The position numbers were made by a program, and so were the translations under genes. The notes beneath the pieces were generated by a model. It searched no databases, was not told the DNA's origin, and saw nothing but the letters and a program-made list of their open reading frames with translations. Shown in pieces: positions 25,549-34,528 of a stretch of 64,000 bases of DNA. The DNA is taken from contig DHQY01000003.1 of assembly GCA_002408205.1 (NCBI GenBank), positions 36,521 through 100,520 of the forward strand, written 5' to 3'. Numbering within the stretch: the first letter of the stretch is position 1; each line of letters starts with the position of its first letter. This DNA comes from Bacteroidales bacterium UBA5326. GTDB lineage: Bacteria; Bacteroidota; Bacteroidia; Bacteroidales; UBA932.

Positions 25549-26028
25549 TCAGAATGATGTGTTTTCAACCTTTTTACGTGTCGAATACATGATCTTAAGT
25601 GCAGAACAACGGCGAAGCTCTTGCTTTACGTCAGTTACGATACCCATACGGACACTTTCATCTACTTTTAGATTTACTGTCATAAAAGGACGGTCTGCTT
25701 CCGACATGGATTCGCGGGCAGCTGCCACAAAGTCACGGATATCTTCCACAGTACTGAAAGAATCGTTCAACTGGATGCGGGCATCGGTTCCGTATTGAGC
25801 CTGATAGACCTGAAGAGGAGTTCCTATGTTAATGTAACTGGCCAGGTCCTTACGCTCCAATTTGGCAATTTCGGTGGCCTCAGGTACTTTAACCATAACA
25901 ACCCGTTCGGTCTGACGGAAACTAACACTGACCATAAAGAAGAACAAAAGCATGAACACTACGTCGGGCAATGAAGCCGTACTGATAGGTTTTAAGCCTT
26001 TATCACGTTTGGTTTTGAATTTTGCCAT
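25549..26028 (-). CDS. ExbD-family biopolymer transport protein (second copy)
   Basis: A 159-residue inner-membrane protein with one N-terminal membrane segment (about 20-43: TASLPDVVFMLLFFFMVSVSF) and a periplasmic domain. The membrane-borne Asp in SLPDVVFMLLFFF corresponds to the proton-path Asp of ExbD. It begins 12 bases after the longer ExbD gene. With ExbB it would power TonB-type transport or another envelope process. It is the last gene of the operon and is followed by a good terminator. Confidence 0.88.
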   Translation of the reverse strand: MAKFKTKRDKGLKPISTASLPDVVFMLLFFFMVSVSFRQTERVVMVKVPEATEIAKLERKDLASYINIGTPLQVYQAQYGTDARIQLNDSFSTVEDIRDFVAAARESMSEADRPFMTVNLKVDESVRMGIVTDVKQELRRCSALKIMYSTRKKVENTSF

Positions 26029-26040
26029 AGTACTTGTCTC

Positions 26041-26622
26041 CTATCTTCTGGTTTTAGTAACTTCTCTGGGCTCTTGTTCGGAAATGTTCTGAGGAATGGC
26101 CTCACGCGCAATTTCCTGTTGAGTTTCGTCCAGCGCAGCGTATTTCTTTCCCCAATGTTGCATGGCGAATTCGTCCCGAACTTCATTGAACGCTTTCATT
26201 AATTCGTTTTGCACCTGTATATAGGCTTCATAAGAAGTACCACGGTCATTCTGAAGGGATACAACGGCCCGGGATACCATGTAGGGCCCGAAGCCTTCTA
26301 TGTTCTTTTCCTTTTTTTCCGGAAGGTTAGGCAGATTCGCAGGGTTGGTGATGAATTCCTTGACTTTGTCTTTTAACATGTAGATCTCCATTGGCTGTCC
26401 TCCGGCAAACAAACGGTCACTCCTGTTGATCAGTACCACCATGATATTCCGTTTGTTAATTTGCTCGGCTTCTACTTTTTGATTTTCGTCCGGCATAGGA
26501 GGGAGACGGCGTTGAATACCTTTATCCACGTCCATGGAAGTCGTCACCAGAAAGAAAATAAGCAGCAGGAAAGCTATATCTGCCATTGAGCCTGCATTAA
26601 TTTCCGGTGTTGGTTTTGCCAT
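26041..26622 (-). CDS. ExbD-family biopolymer transport protein (first copy)
   Basis: A 193-residue ExbD homologue with the proton-path Asp in AGSMADIAFLLLIFFLVTTSMD (membrane segment about 12-32). The periplasmic part is longer than usual, with an unusual helical C-terminus rich in Glu and Gln from about residue 140. It follows the unknown membrane protein by 20 bases and is followed by a second ExbD; two different ExbD proteins in one operon are common in Bacteroidetes. Confidence 0.88.
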   Translation of the reverse strand: MAKPTPEINAGSMADIAFLLLIFFLVTTSMDVDKGIQRRLPPMPDENQKVEAEQINKRNIMVVLINRSDRLFAGGQPMEIYMLKDKVKEFITNPANLPNLPEKKEKNIEGFGPYMVSRAVVSLQNDRGTSYEAYIQVQNELMKAFNEVRDEFAMQHWGKKYAALDETQQEIAREAIPQNISEQEPREVTKTRR

Positions 26623-26642
26623 AATATAATAGTTTTACTGAA

Positions 26643-27068
26643 TTAATTTTTTTTAAGGCCATTAAATACAGAACCGCCAACAATGGATATTAATGCAACT
26701 CCAAGAAGGAAGTATGTTACTAAAAGGCCTGTCTCGGTTAATTTCACGGCAGAACCTTCATGAACTGCTCCCGAGGCCAGGACGACCGGAGTTGCAGGGG
26801 CAAGAAGATATGCACCTCCAAGGACAACAATAGTCCCGACAAGGATTAAGATGACGGACTTGAAATTAGTCTTGCGTTGCCTGAAGGTCAGTATAGGCAA
26901 TGCAATGATTAATACAATCGCAAGCGCAAGCATAATATATGCCCAATCAAGAAAGGCATATGTCCAGCCTTCCACGTTATTCCCGCCTATATTGATATAA
27001 TATAAAACGGTCATAACCAAGCTGACAGCCATGAGGGCAATAAGGGATATTTTCGCTAATTTATTCAT
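26643..27068 (-). CDS. Unknown four-segment membrane protein in the exbBD operon
   Basis: A 141-residue hydrophobic protein that I do not recognise. Four membrane segments are apparent: about 7-24, 40-62, 71-90 and 112-133. The loop after the third is rich in Ala, Pro and Val (LLAPATPVVLASGAV), and the C-terminus GGSVFNGLKKN is basic, suggesting a cytoplasmic end. It lies 9 bases after exbB and 20 bases before the first exbD. Its position inside a motor operon suggests an accessory subunit, but that is inference from location only. Confidence 0.7.
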   Translation of the reverse strand: MNKLAKISLIALMAVSLVMTVLYYINIGGNNVEGWTYAFLDWAYIMLALAIVLIIALPILTFRQRKTNFKSVILILVGTIVVLGGAYLLAPATPVVLASGAVHEGSAVKLTETGLLVTYFLLGVALISIVGGSVFNGLKKN

Positions 27069-27077
27069 TGTTGCGAT

Positions 27078-27815
27078 TTATTTTTCGTATTTTACCAACA
27101 TATCAATGAGGGCAATAGAGGCATCTTCCATCTGAACGGTGATCTTCTCGATTTTTGACAGCAGGTAGTTGTAAAAAAGCTGGAGGATGATAGCTACAAT
27201 CAAACCACCAATGGTTGTGATCAAAGCAACTTTAATACCACCGGCAACAACGGTCGGGGAAATATCTCCGGCAGCTTCGATGGCGTCGAATGCAGCAACC
27301 ATCCCGACAACAGTACCAAGGAATCCCAACATAGGGGCAATGGCAATAAAAAGCTGGATCCAGGAAAGGTTCTTTTCAAGGAATGTCATTTGAACACCTC
27401 CATAAGAAGTCACTGATTTTTCTACAGCTTCAAGGCCCTGATCTGCACGGGAAAGTCCCTGATAGAAAATACTGGCCACGGGGCCACGGGTGTTGCGGCA
27501 TACTTCCATTGCTGCAGGAGCACCTCCGTCTTTCAGTGCTGCGTCAATTTTAGGAAGGAATTTTTCTGTATTGGTCTCTGAAAGTGTTAGATAAAGGATA
27601 CGCTCAATAGCAAGGGCAAGGCCAAAGATCAAACACAATAGAATGGAGGCCATGAAACCAGGTCCACCTTCAATGAACTTAGTTTTAAGTTGTTGGTGAA
27701 TAGCCATTTCCACCTGCTCGGTATCACCGGTGGGAGTGGCTGTTTGAGCTGCAGCGTACTGGGCAGAGATGGTGATGAACCCGAGTACTGCCAATAATAC
27801 GAAAAGTTTTTTCAT
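27078..27815 (-). CDS. ExbB/TolQ/MotA-family proton channel protein
   Basis: A 245-residue inner-membrane channel subunit. The N-terminal 24 residues (MKKLFVLLAVLGFITISAQYAAAQ) look like a cleaved signal peptide, as in many Bacteroidetes homologues. Three membrane segments follow near residues 55-75, 155-180 and 190-215. The family core reads LQLFIAIAPMLGFLGTVVGMVAAFDAIEAAG, with the typical GLLGTVxGMI-like motif. Together with two ExbD proteins it should form an energy-converting complex. tRNA-Ser lies 53 bases upstream on the same strand, and I see no good promoter in that gap. Confidence 0.91.
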   Translation of the reverse strand: MKKLFVLLAVLGFITISAQYAAAQTATPTGDTEQVEMAIHQQLKTKFIEGGPGFMASILLCLIFGLALAIERILYLTLSETNTEKFLPKIDAALKDGGAPAAMEVCRNTRGPVASIFYQGLSRADQGLEAVEKSVTSYGGVQMTFLEKNLSWIQLFIAIAPMLGFLGTVVGMVAAFDAIEAAGDISPTVVAGGIKVALITTIGGLIVAIILQLFYNYLLSKIEKITVQMEDASIALIDMLVKYEK

Positions 27816-27868
27816 TTCTGTTGAATAATTAGAGTTAAGAATTTATAAGTTGTTTAACGTTCATAAAG

Positions 27869-27956
27869 CGGAGAAGGCGGGATTCGAACCCGCGAAACCC
27901 TTTTGGAGTTTACGCACTTTCCAGGCGCGCGCCTTAGACCACTCGGCCACCTCTCC
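27869..27956 (-). tRNA. tRNA-Ser (anticodon GGA)
   Basis: On the minus strand, the acceptor stem GGAGAGG pairs with CTTCTCC, and the discriminator is G. The anticodon arm is CGCGC-CTGGAAA-GTGCG, giving anticodon GGA, which reads UCC and UCU. There is a long variable arm (ACTCCAAAAGGGTTT) and a T arm CGGGTTCGAATCCCG. CCA is not encoded. A TACTTTTTTG run upstream on the minus strand is a possible degenerate -7 element. Confidence 0.96.
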
Positions 27957-28020
27957 TTTGTTACAAAAATCAAAAAAGTAGCGCAAGTTAAAGAAAAAAG
28001 TTATAATCCAAACATTTGCT

Positions 28021-29049
28021 TTAAAATTCGCCGTTAAGAGGTTGTGAAAGAAAATATTTAACTTCTTTGTTTTCTGAATATTGTCCTGTTAATAACATAA
28101 TTTTGGCAATGGCGGACTCGGTTGTCATGTCGAAACCGCTCAGTACTCCAATCTCTTTGAGGCGGATACCGCAGGCATACGTGTCCATGGCCACGCTCCC
28201 GGCAGGGCATTGAGTGATGTTCAGAATGATGATTCCCCTGTCTATGGACGAGGCCAGTATCTCCAGTAACCACGGGGCAGAGGGGGCATTTCCCTGTCCG
28301 TAAGTCTCCAGAATGACGGCCCGGAGTCCCGGGGCATTCAATACTGCCTGGATGATCCTTTTTTCTATTCCGGGGAAGATCTTAATAATAGCCACATCGG
28401 TCCCCAGTTTTGTATGCACGCGAAGCGGTTTGCCCCATCTTTCCGGGTACCTTATATGTTTCTTATTGTATTTGATATGAATGCCGGCTTCTGCAAGCGG
28501 AGGAAAATTGGGAGAGCGGAATGCTCGGAATTCTTCTGCGTTGTACTTAAACGTCCTGTTGCCTCTGAACAGCTCGTCCTGAAAGAAAATGCACACCTCG
28601 GGAACCAGGGCATGTCCTTCTCCGTCTACGGCCGCTGCGATCTCTACGGCCGAGATGAAATTCTCTTTTCCGTCGGTCCGGGGAAGTCCTATGGGAAGCT
28701 GGCTGCCGGTAAGAATAACGGGCTTCTCCAGATTTTCGAGCATAAAACTGAGCGCCGAGGCGGTATAGCTCATGGTGTCGGTTCCGTGAAGGATGACAAA
28801 ACCCCTGTATTTGTCGTACTTTTCTTCTATCAATAGGGCCAGCCGTACCCAGAATTCAGGAAAGATATCCGATGAATCTACCACAGGGTCAAAAGAATAG
28901 GTGTCCATGCGGTATCCGAATTTTTGTAATTCCGGCACTTCTTCCAGAACATGCTCAAAACGGAACGGAACCAGCTCTCCGGTAACCGGGTGCGCTTTCA
29001 TGCCTATGGTCCCTCCGGTGTAAATGATGAGTAAGGCAGGTTTATTCAT
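28021..29049 (-). CDS. ansA: L-asparaginase, cytoplasmic type I
   Basis: Hydrolyses asparagine to aspartate and ammonia. The 342 residues begin with MNKPALLIIYTGGTIGM, which holds the first nucleophile Thr in TGGTIGM, and a second active-site region ILHGTDTMSYTASALSFML near residue 85. No signal peptide is present, fitting the cytoplasmic type I enzyme. It overlaps tatD by eight bases and is the last gene of a leftward operon. The tRNA-Ser gene follows 64 bases downstream without an obvious terminator. Confidence 0.93.
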   Translation of the reverse strand: MNKPALLIIYTGGTIGMKAHPVTGELVPFRFEHVLEEVPELQKFGYRMDTYSFDPVVDSSDIFPEFWVRLALLIEEKYDKYRGFVILHGTDTMSYTASALSFMLENLEKPVILTGSQLPIGLPRTDGKENFISAVEIAAAVDGEGHALVPEVCIFFQDELFRGNRTFKYNAEEFRAFRSPNFPPLAEAGIHIKYNKKHIRYPERWGKPLRVHTKLGTDVAIIKIFPGIEKRIIQAVLNAPGLRAVILETYGQGNAPSAPWLLEILASSIDRGIIILNITQCPAGSVAMDTYACGIRLKEIGVLSGFDMTTESAIAKIMLLTGQYSENKEVKYFLSQPLNGEF

Positions 29050-29815
29050 TGCAGGGTTTTAGGTTGAACAAAGATAATGCATTTTGGGTTGTCCGGCTGT
29101 CAGTTTCCTCAGGAGATAAACCCTTTATCTCGGCCACTTTGGCCAGAATATACATCAGGTAACTGCTTTCATTGCGGTGCCCGCGAAAAGGCGACGGGGT
29201 CAGCCAGGGAGCATCTGTCTCGAGGACGATTTCCGTTAGTGATGTTTTTTGCAGAACATTCACAAGGTGTGAATTTTTGTAGGTGATCACCCCGCCTATA
29301 CCCATAAGAAAATGGCCGTATCGATTAGCCTCTGTAAATACTTCCGTGCTGCCGGACCAGGCGTGTAATATTCCCCTTAGCCCTGAGGATCTGGTACGTC
29401 TGAGCGACTCCAGCAACTCCGGAAAAGCGGAACGACAGTGAATGATTACCGGCAAATCCTTTTCCGAAGCCCAGCTGAGCTGCTCTTCAAACACTTCTAC
29501 CTGTTCTTTCAGGAATTCCCGGGACCAGTAAGCATCTATCCCGATCTCACCCACCGCAACAGCGCCGGGCAGGGTTTGCCGGGCAAAATCCAATTCTTCG
29601 CGGAAATTTTCGTTAACCGAAGTAGGGTGGAGGCCCGAGGCCGAATGACAGAACCCGGAAAAAAAACCGGTACATGCCTGTTGGGCCTGCCAGGTGCTTT
29701 GATCAATAGCCGGTAGAATGCAGGCCGAAACGCCTGCGGCATGGGCGCGTGCCACCACCTCTGCCCTGTCGGGGTCAAAAGCCTGGTCGTACAGATGGGT
29801 ATGGGTGTCTATCAT
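29042..29815 (-). CDS. TatD-family metal-dependent hydrolase
   Basis: A 257-residue metal-dependent DNase/hydrolase of the TatD family. MIDTHTHLYDQAFD carries the first metal-binding HxH, with AVGEIGIDAYW, PVIIHCRSAF, GILHAWSGS and LETDAPWLTP providing the other ligands. TatD proteins have 3'-exonuclease activity and are implicated in DNA quality control and removal of D-amino acids from tRNA. It overlaps dprA by four bases and ansA by eight. Confidence 0.93.
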   Translation of the reverse strand: MIDTHTHLYDQAFDPDRAEVVARAHAAGVSACILPAIDQSTWQAQQACTGFFSGFCHSASGLHPTSVNENFREELDFARQTLPGAVAVGEIGIDAYWSREFLKEQVEVFEEQLSWASEKDLPVIIHCRSAFPELLESLRRTRSSGLRGILHAWSGSTEVFTEANRYGHFLMGIGGVITYKNSHLVNVLQKTSLTEIVLETDAPWLTPSPFRGHRNESSYLMYILAKVAEIKGLSPEETDSRTTQNALSLFNLKPCNE

Positions 29816-30921
29816 ATGGGCAGGATATATTCTTTATTTGGAAGACATCTGATCAGGTCCCTTACTTCCAGCTGGGTAAGCAGCGAAGAAAGCAGGGGGA
29901 GCTGGATTTCCAGTCTTCTGAATATTTCATCTATACTTCCGCCGTTCTCTTTGATATCGGCCAGCAGGGTTTTTTCCATCTCAGAAAGGGAGTCAAAGAG
30001 GCTTTCCTGTTGAATCCTTCCGGAGCCCGGAATCTCCCAGCCCAGGGCATCGGCAATATCCCGCGCAGAAGTAACCAAAGCGGCTTTATTTGTGCTTATG
30101 AGCCGGTTACATCCTTTTGAGCAAGCGTCCGAAGGACGACCGGGTACGGCCAATACATCCCGGGAATAACCGGCCGCGAAATGCGCGGTGATCAAAGCGC
30201 CCCCGTTCTCTTTGGATTCCACAACCAGTGTTGCATCGGAGAGGCCGGCAATAATGCGGTTACGTTGCAGAAAGTTGTGCTTGTTACTGACTGTTTTTGA
30301 CGGGAATTCAGACAATACGGCTCCCCTTGCCGTGATTTCTTTGGCCAGATTGCGGTGTGCCGCCGGATATATTTCATCTACACCGGTAGGCAAAACGGCG
30401 ACAGTGGGCAATTCGTTATCCAGAGCGCTTTTATGGGCTGTTGCATCAATTCCGTAAGCCAGTCCGCTGACTATAAGAGGATTGAAACCAAGCTGGGCGA
30501 GCCCGGCAATAAGATCGGCGCAAAGCGAGCGGCCGTAAGGGGTGGCCGAACGGGTGCCTACTACCGATAACACGGATGAATGGTTCAGGTCCAGGTCTCC
30601 CACCACATAAAGAACGACGGGGGCATCGGGACATTCTTTGAGCCTTTGGGGATACTGCTCGTTAAAGACAGTGACCAAACGGATCCGCTTGGAACGGGTC
30701 CATTCGTATTCACTGCGTGCCTCGTCCATCAGACCGGGAGATTTCAACTTTTCAGCCATAGCAGAAGAGATACCGCGGTGTCCCGAAAGACCGGATGCGG
30801 GCTGCTCAAATACCGCCCTGGCATTTCCATAATAATCGATCAATTGCCTTGCCGTCCCTCCCTGGTAACGCAGACAGAGGTTCAGGGCACAAATAGCCAA
30901 TTCTTCTTCTGCACAGATCAT
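29812..30921 (-). CDS. dprA: DNA processing protein DprA
   Basis: Single-strand DNA-binding protein that loads RecA during transformation; also found in non-competent bacteria. The 369 residues include an N-terminal SAM-like region, a Rossmann-like core (about 110-320) with SVVGTRSATPYGR, PLIVSGLAYGIDATAH, PTGVDEIYPAAH and FLQRNRIIAGLSDATLVVES, and a C-terminal winged-helix region. It is followed by tatD with a four-base overlap and preceded by queA by 23 bases. Confidence 0.94.
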   Translation of the reverse strand: MICAEEELAICALNLCLRYQGGTARQLIDYYGNARAVFEQPASGLSGHRGISSAMAEKLKSPGLMDEARSEYEWTRSKRIRLVTVFNEQYPQRLKECPDAPVVLYVVGDLDLNHSSVLSVVGTRSATPYGRSLCADLIAGLAQLGFNPLIVSGLAYGIDATAHKSALDNELPTVAVLPTGVDEIYPAAHRNLAKEITARGAVLSEFPSKTVSNKHNFLQRNRIIAGLSDATLVVESKENGGALITAHFAAGYSRDVLAVPGRPSDACSKGCNRLISTNKAALVTSARDIADALGWEIPGSGRIQQESLFDSLSEMEKTLLADIKENGGSIDEIFRRLEIQLPLLSSLLTQLEVRDLIRCLPNKEYILPI

Positions 30922-30944
30922 TCTCCAAATATATGGGAATTGAA

Positions 30945-31994
30945 TCAGATAATCAACAGCGCGTCACCGTAAGCGCCAAAATGATATTTTTCTTTTACGG
31001 CTGTATTGTAAGCGTTCATTACCATATCATATCCGCCAAAAGCGGCTACGAACATAAGCATGGTGGACTGAGGCATCTGGAAATTGGTTATGAGCGCATC
31101 GGGAATGCAAAAATCATAGGGAGGGAAGATGAACTTGTTGGTCCAACCCTCAAAGGGTTTAATTTCCTTCTTTGTGGTCACCGAAGTTTCAACGGCCCGT
31201 AAAACATCTATCCCTGTGGCGAAAATCCTGTTGCCATTAGATTTGGCATTGTTTATCATCTGAGCGGTGCCTTCAGTGATCACTACCGGTTCTGAATCCA
31301 TTTTATGCTTGGACAAATCTTCTACATCTACAGCGCGAAAATGGCCCATTCCAACGTGAAGTGTAATTTCTGCGGAGGCAACTCCTTTTATCTCCATCCG
31401 TTTAAGCAGTTCTTTGCTGAAATGAAGCGCTCCGTCGGGGACGGCAACGGCTCCTTCCACTTTCGCAAAAATAGTCTGATATCGTTCGTTATCAATAGGT
31501 TCCACTGTTTTACGGATCCATTTGGGCAGGGGCATTTCTCCAAGCCGGAACAACGTGGCCTTGAAATTTTCATAACTTCCATCGCAGAGAAAACGAAGTG
31601 TGCGACCCCGGGACGTCGTATTGTCAATAACCTCGGCCACCAACGCATCGTTTTCACCAAAGTACAACTTATTGCCTATCCTGATCTTTCGGGCAGGATC
31701 TACCAGAACATCCCATAACCGCTGGTCTTTGTTTAACTCACGTAAAAGGAATACCTCAATCTCGGCACCTGTCTTTTCTTTATTTCCGTAAAGCCTGGCC
31801 GGAAATACTTTTGTGTTATTAAAAACAACAACATCCTTTTCACTCATATAGTTGATGATATCCTTAAAGATCACGTGTTCCAGAGTACCGGTCTTTTTGT
31901 TAAGAACCATCATACGCGATTCGTCGCGATTTTTTGAAGGATACGAAGATATCAGGTCAGCCGGAAGATTGAAATTGAATTGCGAAAGCTTCAT
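30945..31994 (-). CDS. queA: S-adenosylmethionine:tRNA ribosyltransferase-isomerase
   Basis: Makes epoxyqueuosine in the anticodon loop of tRNAs by transferring the ribosyl group of S-adenosylmethionine to preQ1. The 349 residues match throughout: FNLPADLISSYPS at the start, VVFNNTKVFPARLYG, TLHVGMGHFRAVDVEDLSKH and FIFPPYDFCIPDALITNFQMPQSTMLMFVAAFGG. It lies 69 bases after truB and heads towards dprA. No clear promoter is visible in that 69-base spacer, so it may be read from truB. Confidence 0.96.
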   Translation of the reverse strand: MKLSQFNFNLPADLISSYPSKNRDESRMMVLNKKTGTLEHVIFKDIINYMSEKDVVVFNNTKVFPARLYGNKEKTGAEIEVFLLRELNKDQRLWDVLVDPARKIRIGNKLYFGENDALVAEVIDNTTSRGRTLRFLCDGSYENFKATLFRLGEMPLPKWIRKTVEPIDNERYQTIFAKVEGAVAVPDGALHFSKELLKRMEIKGVASAEITLHVGMGHFRAVDVEDLSKHKMDSEPVVITEGTAQMINNAKSNGNRIFATGIDVLRAVETSVTTKKEIKPFEGWTNKFIFPPYDFCIPDALITNFQMPQSTMLMFVAAFGGYDMVMNAYNTAVKEKYHFGAYGDALLII

Positions 31995-32063
31995 AAAATG
32001 CAGTTAAATAAATGAATAACAGTAAACGATGTTTTATACGTAATAAAATGAAATAAGTTTCAA

Positions 32064-32795
32064 TTAATTAAAAATTTCTTCAAATTTTTCTAACGTTAAG
32101 GCATCATTTACATTAAAGGATCCCGACCGGGTTCTTCGCAATGAGGTAAGATGGGCGCCGCTTTCCAGACCAATTCCTATATCTCTGGCCAGCGCCCGGA
32201 TATAGGTCCCTTTGCTGCATGATATGCGCAGGGAAAAAGAGGGCGGAGTAAAGTCCAGAATTTCCATGTCATATATATTAATAAGAGCCTGCTTTAGCTC
32301 GGGGAGTTCCATGCCTTGTCTTGCCAGTTCATAGGCACGCATGCCCGATATGATTTTTGCGGAATAGACCGGAGGCATCTGCATTTGTTCGCCACGAAAC
32401 TGTATCAGGACCTTGTCAAGCATGTCCCCGGTTATATGCTCCCAGGGATATAGCGCGTCTATCTCTTTTTCCAGATCGAAGGAAGATGTGGTAGCTCCCA
32501 GCTGTATGCCTGCAATATACTCCTTAGGCTGAGACTGATAGAATTCAGATTGCTTTGTGGCCGGTCCTACACATACCAGTAACAAGCCTGTTGCCAGTGG
32601 GTCAAGGGTGCCGGCATGTCCGACTTTCACTTTCTTTTCCTGCCAGCAACGCTGGAGACGGAATTTAATTTTACGCACCACATCGGCAGAAGTCCATGTA
32701 AGGGGTTTGTCTATACATATGACCATACCTTCCGGGGCATTAAACCCGGGTTCTTTTACAAGAGATAAGGGGGTGTTTTTATCAAGAATAAGCAT
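32064..32795 (-). CDS. truB: tRNA pseudouridine(55) synthase
   Basis: Converts U55 to pseudouridine in the T loop of tRNAs. The ATG at 32795 gives 244 residues. The family start MVICIDKPLTWTSADVVRKIK appears after a short extension of about 23 residues, and the catalytic Asp lies in VGHAGTLDPLATGLLLVCVG. RISCSKGTYIRALARDIG is the conserved C-terminal segment. The frame continues upstream to 32873 but overlaps rmlC, so I prefer 32795, which is eight bases after the rmlC stop. Confidence 0.94.
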   Translation of the reverse strand: MLILDKNTPLSLVKEPGFNAPEGMVICIDKPLTWTSADVVRKIKFRLQRCWQEKKVKVGHAGTLDPLATGLLLVCVGPATKQSEFYQSQPKEYIAGIQLGATTSSFDLEKEIDALYPWEHITGDMLDKVLIQFRGEQMQMPPVYSAKIISGMRAYELARQGMELPELKQALINIYDMEILDFTPPSFSLRISCSKGTYIRALARDIGIGLESGAHLTSLRRTRSGSFNVNDALTLEKFEEIFN

Positions 32796-32803
32796 GGAGC
32801 GTT

Positions 32804-33337
32804 TCAATAACTGAAGAGAGGCGCGGCCATATCTTTGGCCGAAAGGATCATTTTTTCCTGAGATAACGGCCACCGGATGTCCAGTGCGGGTGAATCGTAA
32901 CGGAAAGCGCCTTCGGCCCCGGGGGTATAGGGAACATCCGTTTTATACTGTACCAGTGCCTCCCGGCTTTGAACACAAAATCCATGGGCAAAACCACCGG
33001 GAATAAAAAGCTGTTTTTTGTTTACGTGACTCAATTCAATGCAGAAATGCCGTCCGCATGTAGGGGAATCCGGGCGGATGTCAACCGCCACGTCAAATAT
33101 CCGGCCTTTTACCACACGAATGAGTTTAGACTGGGCATAAGGTTCTTTTTGAAAATGAAGGCCTCTTGTTACGCCAAACCGGGAGAGAGATTCATTCTCC
33201 TGTACGAAATCAACAGGCCCAACGTAGGTCTCGAAGGCTTTCCTAATGAAGGTTTCCATAAAATAACCCCTCTGATCTTCAAACACTTTTGGGGTAATGA
33301 CCCATATGCCTTCTATGTCTGTTTTCTCAAATTGCAT
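32804..33337 (-). CDS. rmlC: dTDP-4-dehydrorhamnose 3,5-epimerase
   Basis: Third step in dTDP-L-rhamnose synthesis. The ATG at 33337 gives 177 residues; an earlier TTG in frame is less likely. Cupin-fold motifs are complete: RGYFMETFIRKAF, GVTRGLHFQKEPYAQSKLIRV with the catalytic His, DVAVDIRPDSPTCGRHF, IPGGFAHGFCV and the Tyr in YKTDVPYTPGAEG. No other rhamnose gene is nearby; the gene sits alone between an MFS transporter and truB. The MFS gene overlaps its 5' end by 25 bases. Confidence 0.94.
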   Translation of the reverse strand: MQFEKTDIEGIWVITPKVFEDQRGYFMETFIRKAFETYVGPVDFVQENESLSRFGVTRGLHFQKEPYAQSKLIRVVKGRIFDVAVDIRPDSPTCGRHFCIELSHVNKKQLFIPGGFAHGFCVQSREALVQYKTDVPYTPGAEGAFRYDSPALDIRWPLSQEKMILSAKDMAAPLFSY

Positions 33338-34527
33338 GCGCAAAGATACTTTGAAAAAGTAACATATAGTGTTGTACTTCCCATAACAAGGGCCAAAAAA
33401 AGGAAAATAAAAGACGTCCCCAGGAATCCGGTTATAAGGGCAAATGCGCCCGAACCGGCCAGAATAAACAGGAAAGACAATTGATTGGAGTACGCCAGCA
33501 TATGTCCCAGAGCCCGGCCCGGGACTTTTTCTATAATGGCCGAGTCAAAGGGAACTTTGAAAAGACCGCATAGAAATCCCGTAACAAACAGTATCAGTCC
33601 AAATACAGGCCCCTTAACAGGATATACAAAAATAAAAAGGAACAGGATGCTGATCCCGGTCCCGGACAGGGTAACAATCCTGTTCCGGTTTCCTTTTTTA
33701 GACAAGACACCCGAGATAAAACAACCGATGCCCGTTCCTATTGCGGCAAGAGTAAGTACTATGCCTGTTTGAAAATCAGTCATTTCCAGGTTTCTCCGGC
33801 AAAAAACAAGAAGTGTCATCTGCACGATCGCGGCCATGAACCAAAAAACCGACAGGGCCACAATAGTACTGTTCAGGCCGCGGTATTTTCTGGCTTCCCG
33901 GATGCTTCCCAGCAGGTATTTTATGGGCCTTACGGTATCTGAATCTTCAACAGTAGGTGATTCGTTGGCTTTGATAAACAGAGATCCGGCAAATCCGAGC
34001 CCCGAAACCAAAAGGAACGTCATCCCAAGTTCCCACGAGGAGAGGGTGTCGGCAAAGAATGAAGCAAACATGGTACCGCACAACATTCCCAAGAAGGAAA
34101 CCATCTCCATGTTCCCTGTTCCAAACGGTACATTTTCCTGTCCGCCTATGTCGCGGATAAGTCCGTATTTAGAAGGGGAAAAAAGACAGCTCTGGGTTCC
34201 CATAAACAGGATGCAGGACATCACTATCCAGACATTTTCCAGGATAAACCCCGCTGTGGCAAGGAGCATAATCAGGATCTCCACGAACTTGGCGACCCTT
34301 ACCACCTGAATTTTTCTGAAAATAACCGCCCAGCGTCCTGCCAGCGGAGAGAGAAGCACATAGGGCAGAACCAGAGATGCGGCTGCAGCAGACACAAGCA
34401 TTGCTTCGTACTTCAGACCCACCCAGGCGACCGCAATAAAGCAGGCCAGTGTCTTCAGGTAGTTATCGTTCAGTACACCTAAAAAATTGGTCAAAAATAA
34501 AGGCCACCAACGGGGTTGATGTGTCAT
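33313..34527 (-). CDS. Major facilitator superfamily transporter
   Basis: A 404-residue inner-membrane protein with about 12 membrane segments. The start MTHQPRWWPLFLTNFLGVLNDNYLKTLACFI resembles the LplT-type (lysophospholipid flippase) and general MFS families, where an N-terminal FLGxxNDN motif occurs. The MFS signature between segments 2 and 3 reads SPLAGRWAVIFRK. It sits two bases after gltX and overlaps rmlC. The substrate cannot be determined. Confidence 0.85.
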   Translation of the reverse strand: MTHQPRWWPLFLTNFLGVLNDNYLKTLACFIAVAWVGLKYEAMLVSAAAASLVLPYVLLSPLAGRWAVIFRKIQVVRVAKFVEILIMLLATAGFILENVWIVMSCILFMGTQSCLFSPSKYGLIRDIGGQENVPFGTGNMEMVSFLGMLCGTMFASFFADTLSSWELGMTFLLVSGLGFAGSLFIKANESPTVEDSDTVRPIKYLLGSIREARKYRGLNSTIVALSVFWFMAAIVQMTLLVFCRRNLEMTDFQTGIVLTLAAIGTGIGCFISGVLSKKGNRNRIVTLSGTGISILFLFIFVYPVKGPVFGLILFVTGFLCGLFKVPFDSAIIEKVPGRALGHMLAYSNQLSFLFILAGSGAFALITGFLGTSFIFLFLALVMGSTTLYVTFSKYLCACNLRKQT

Positions 34528-34528
34528 G

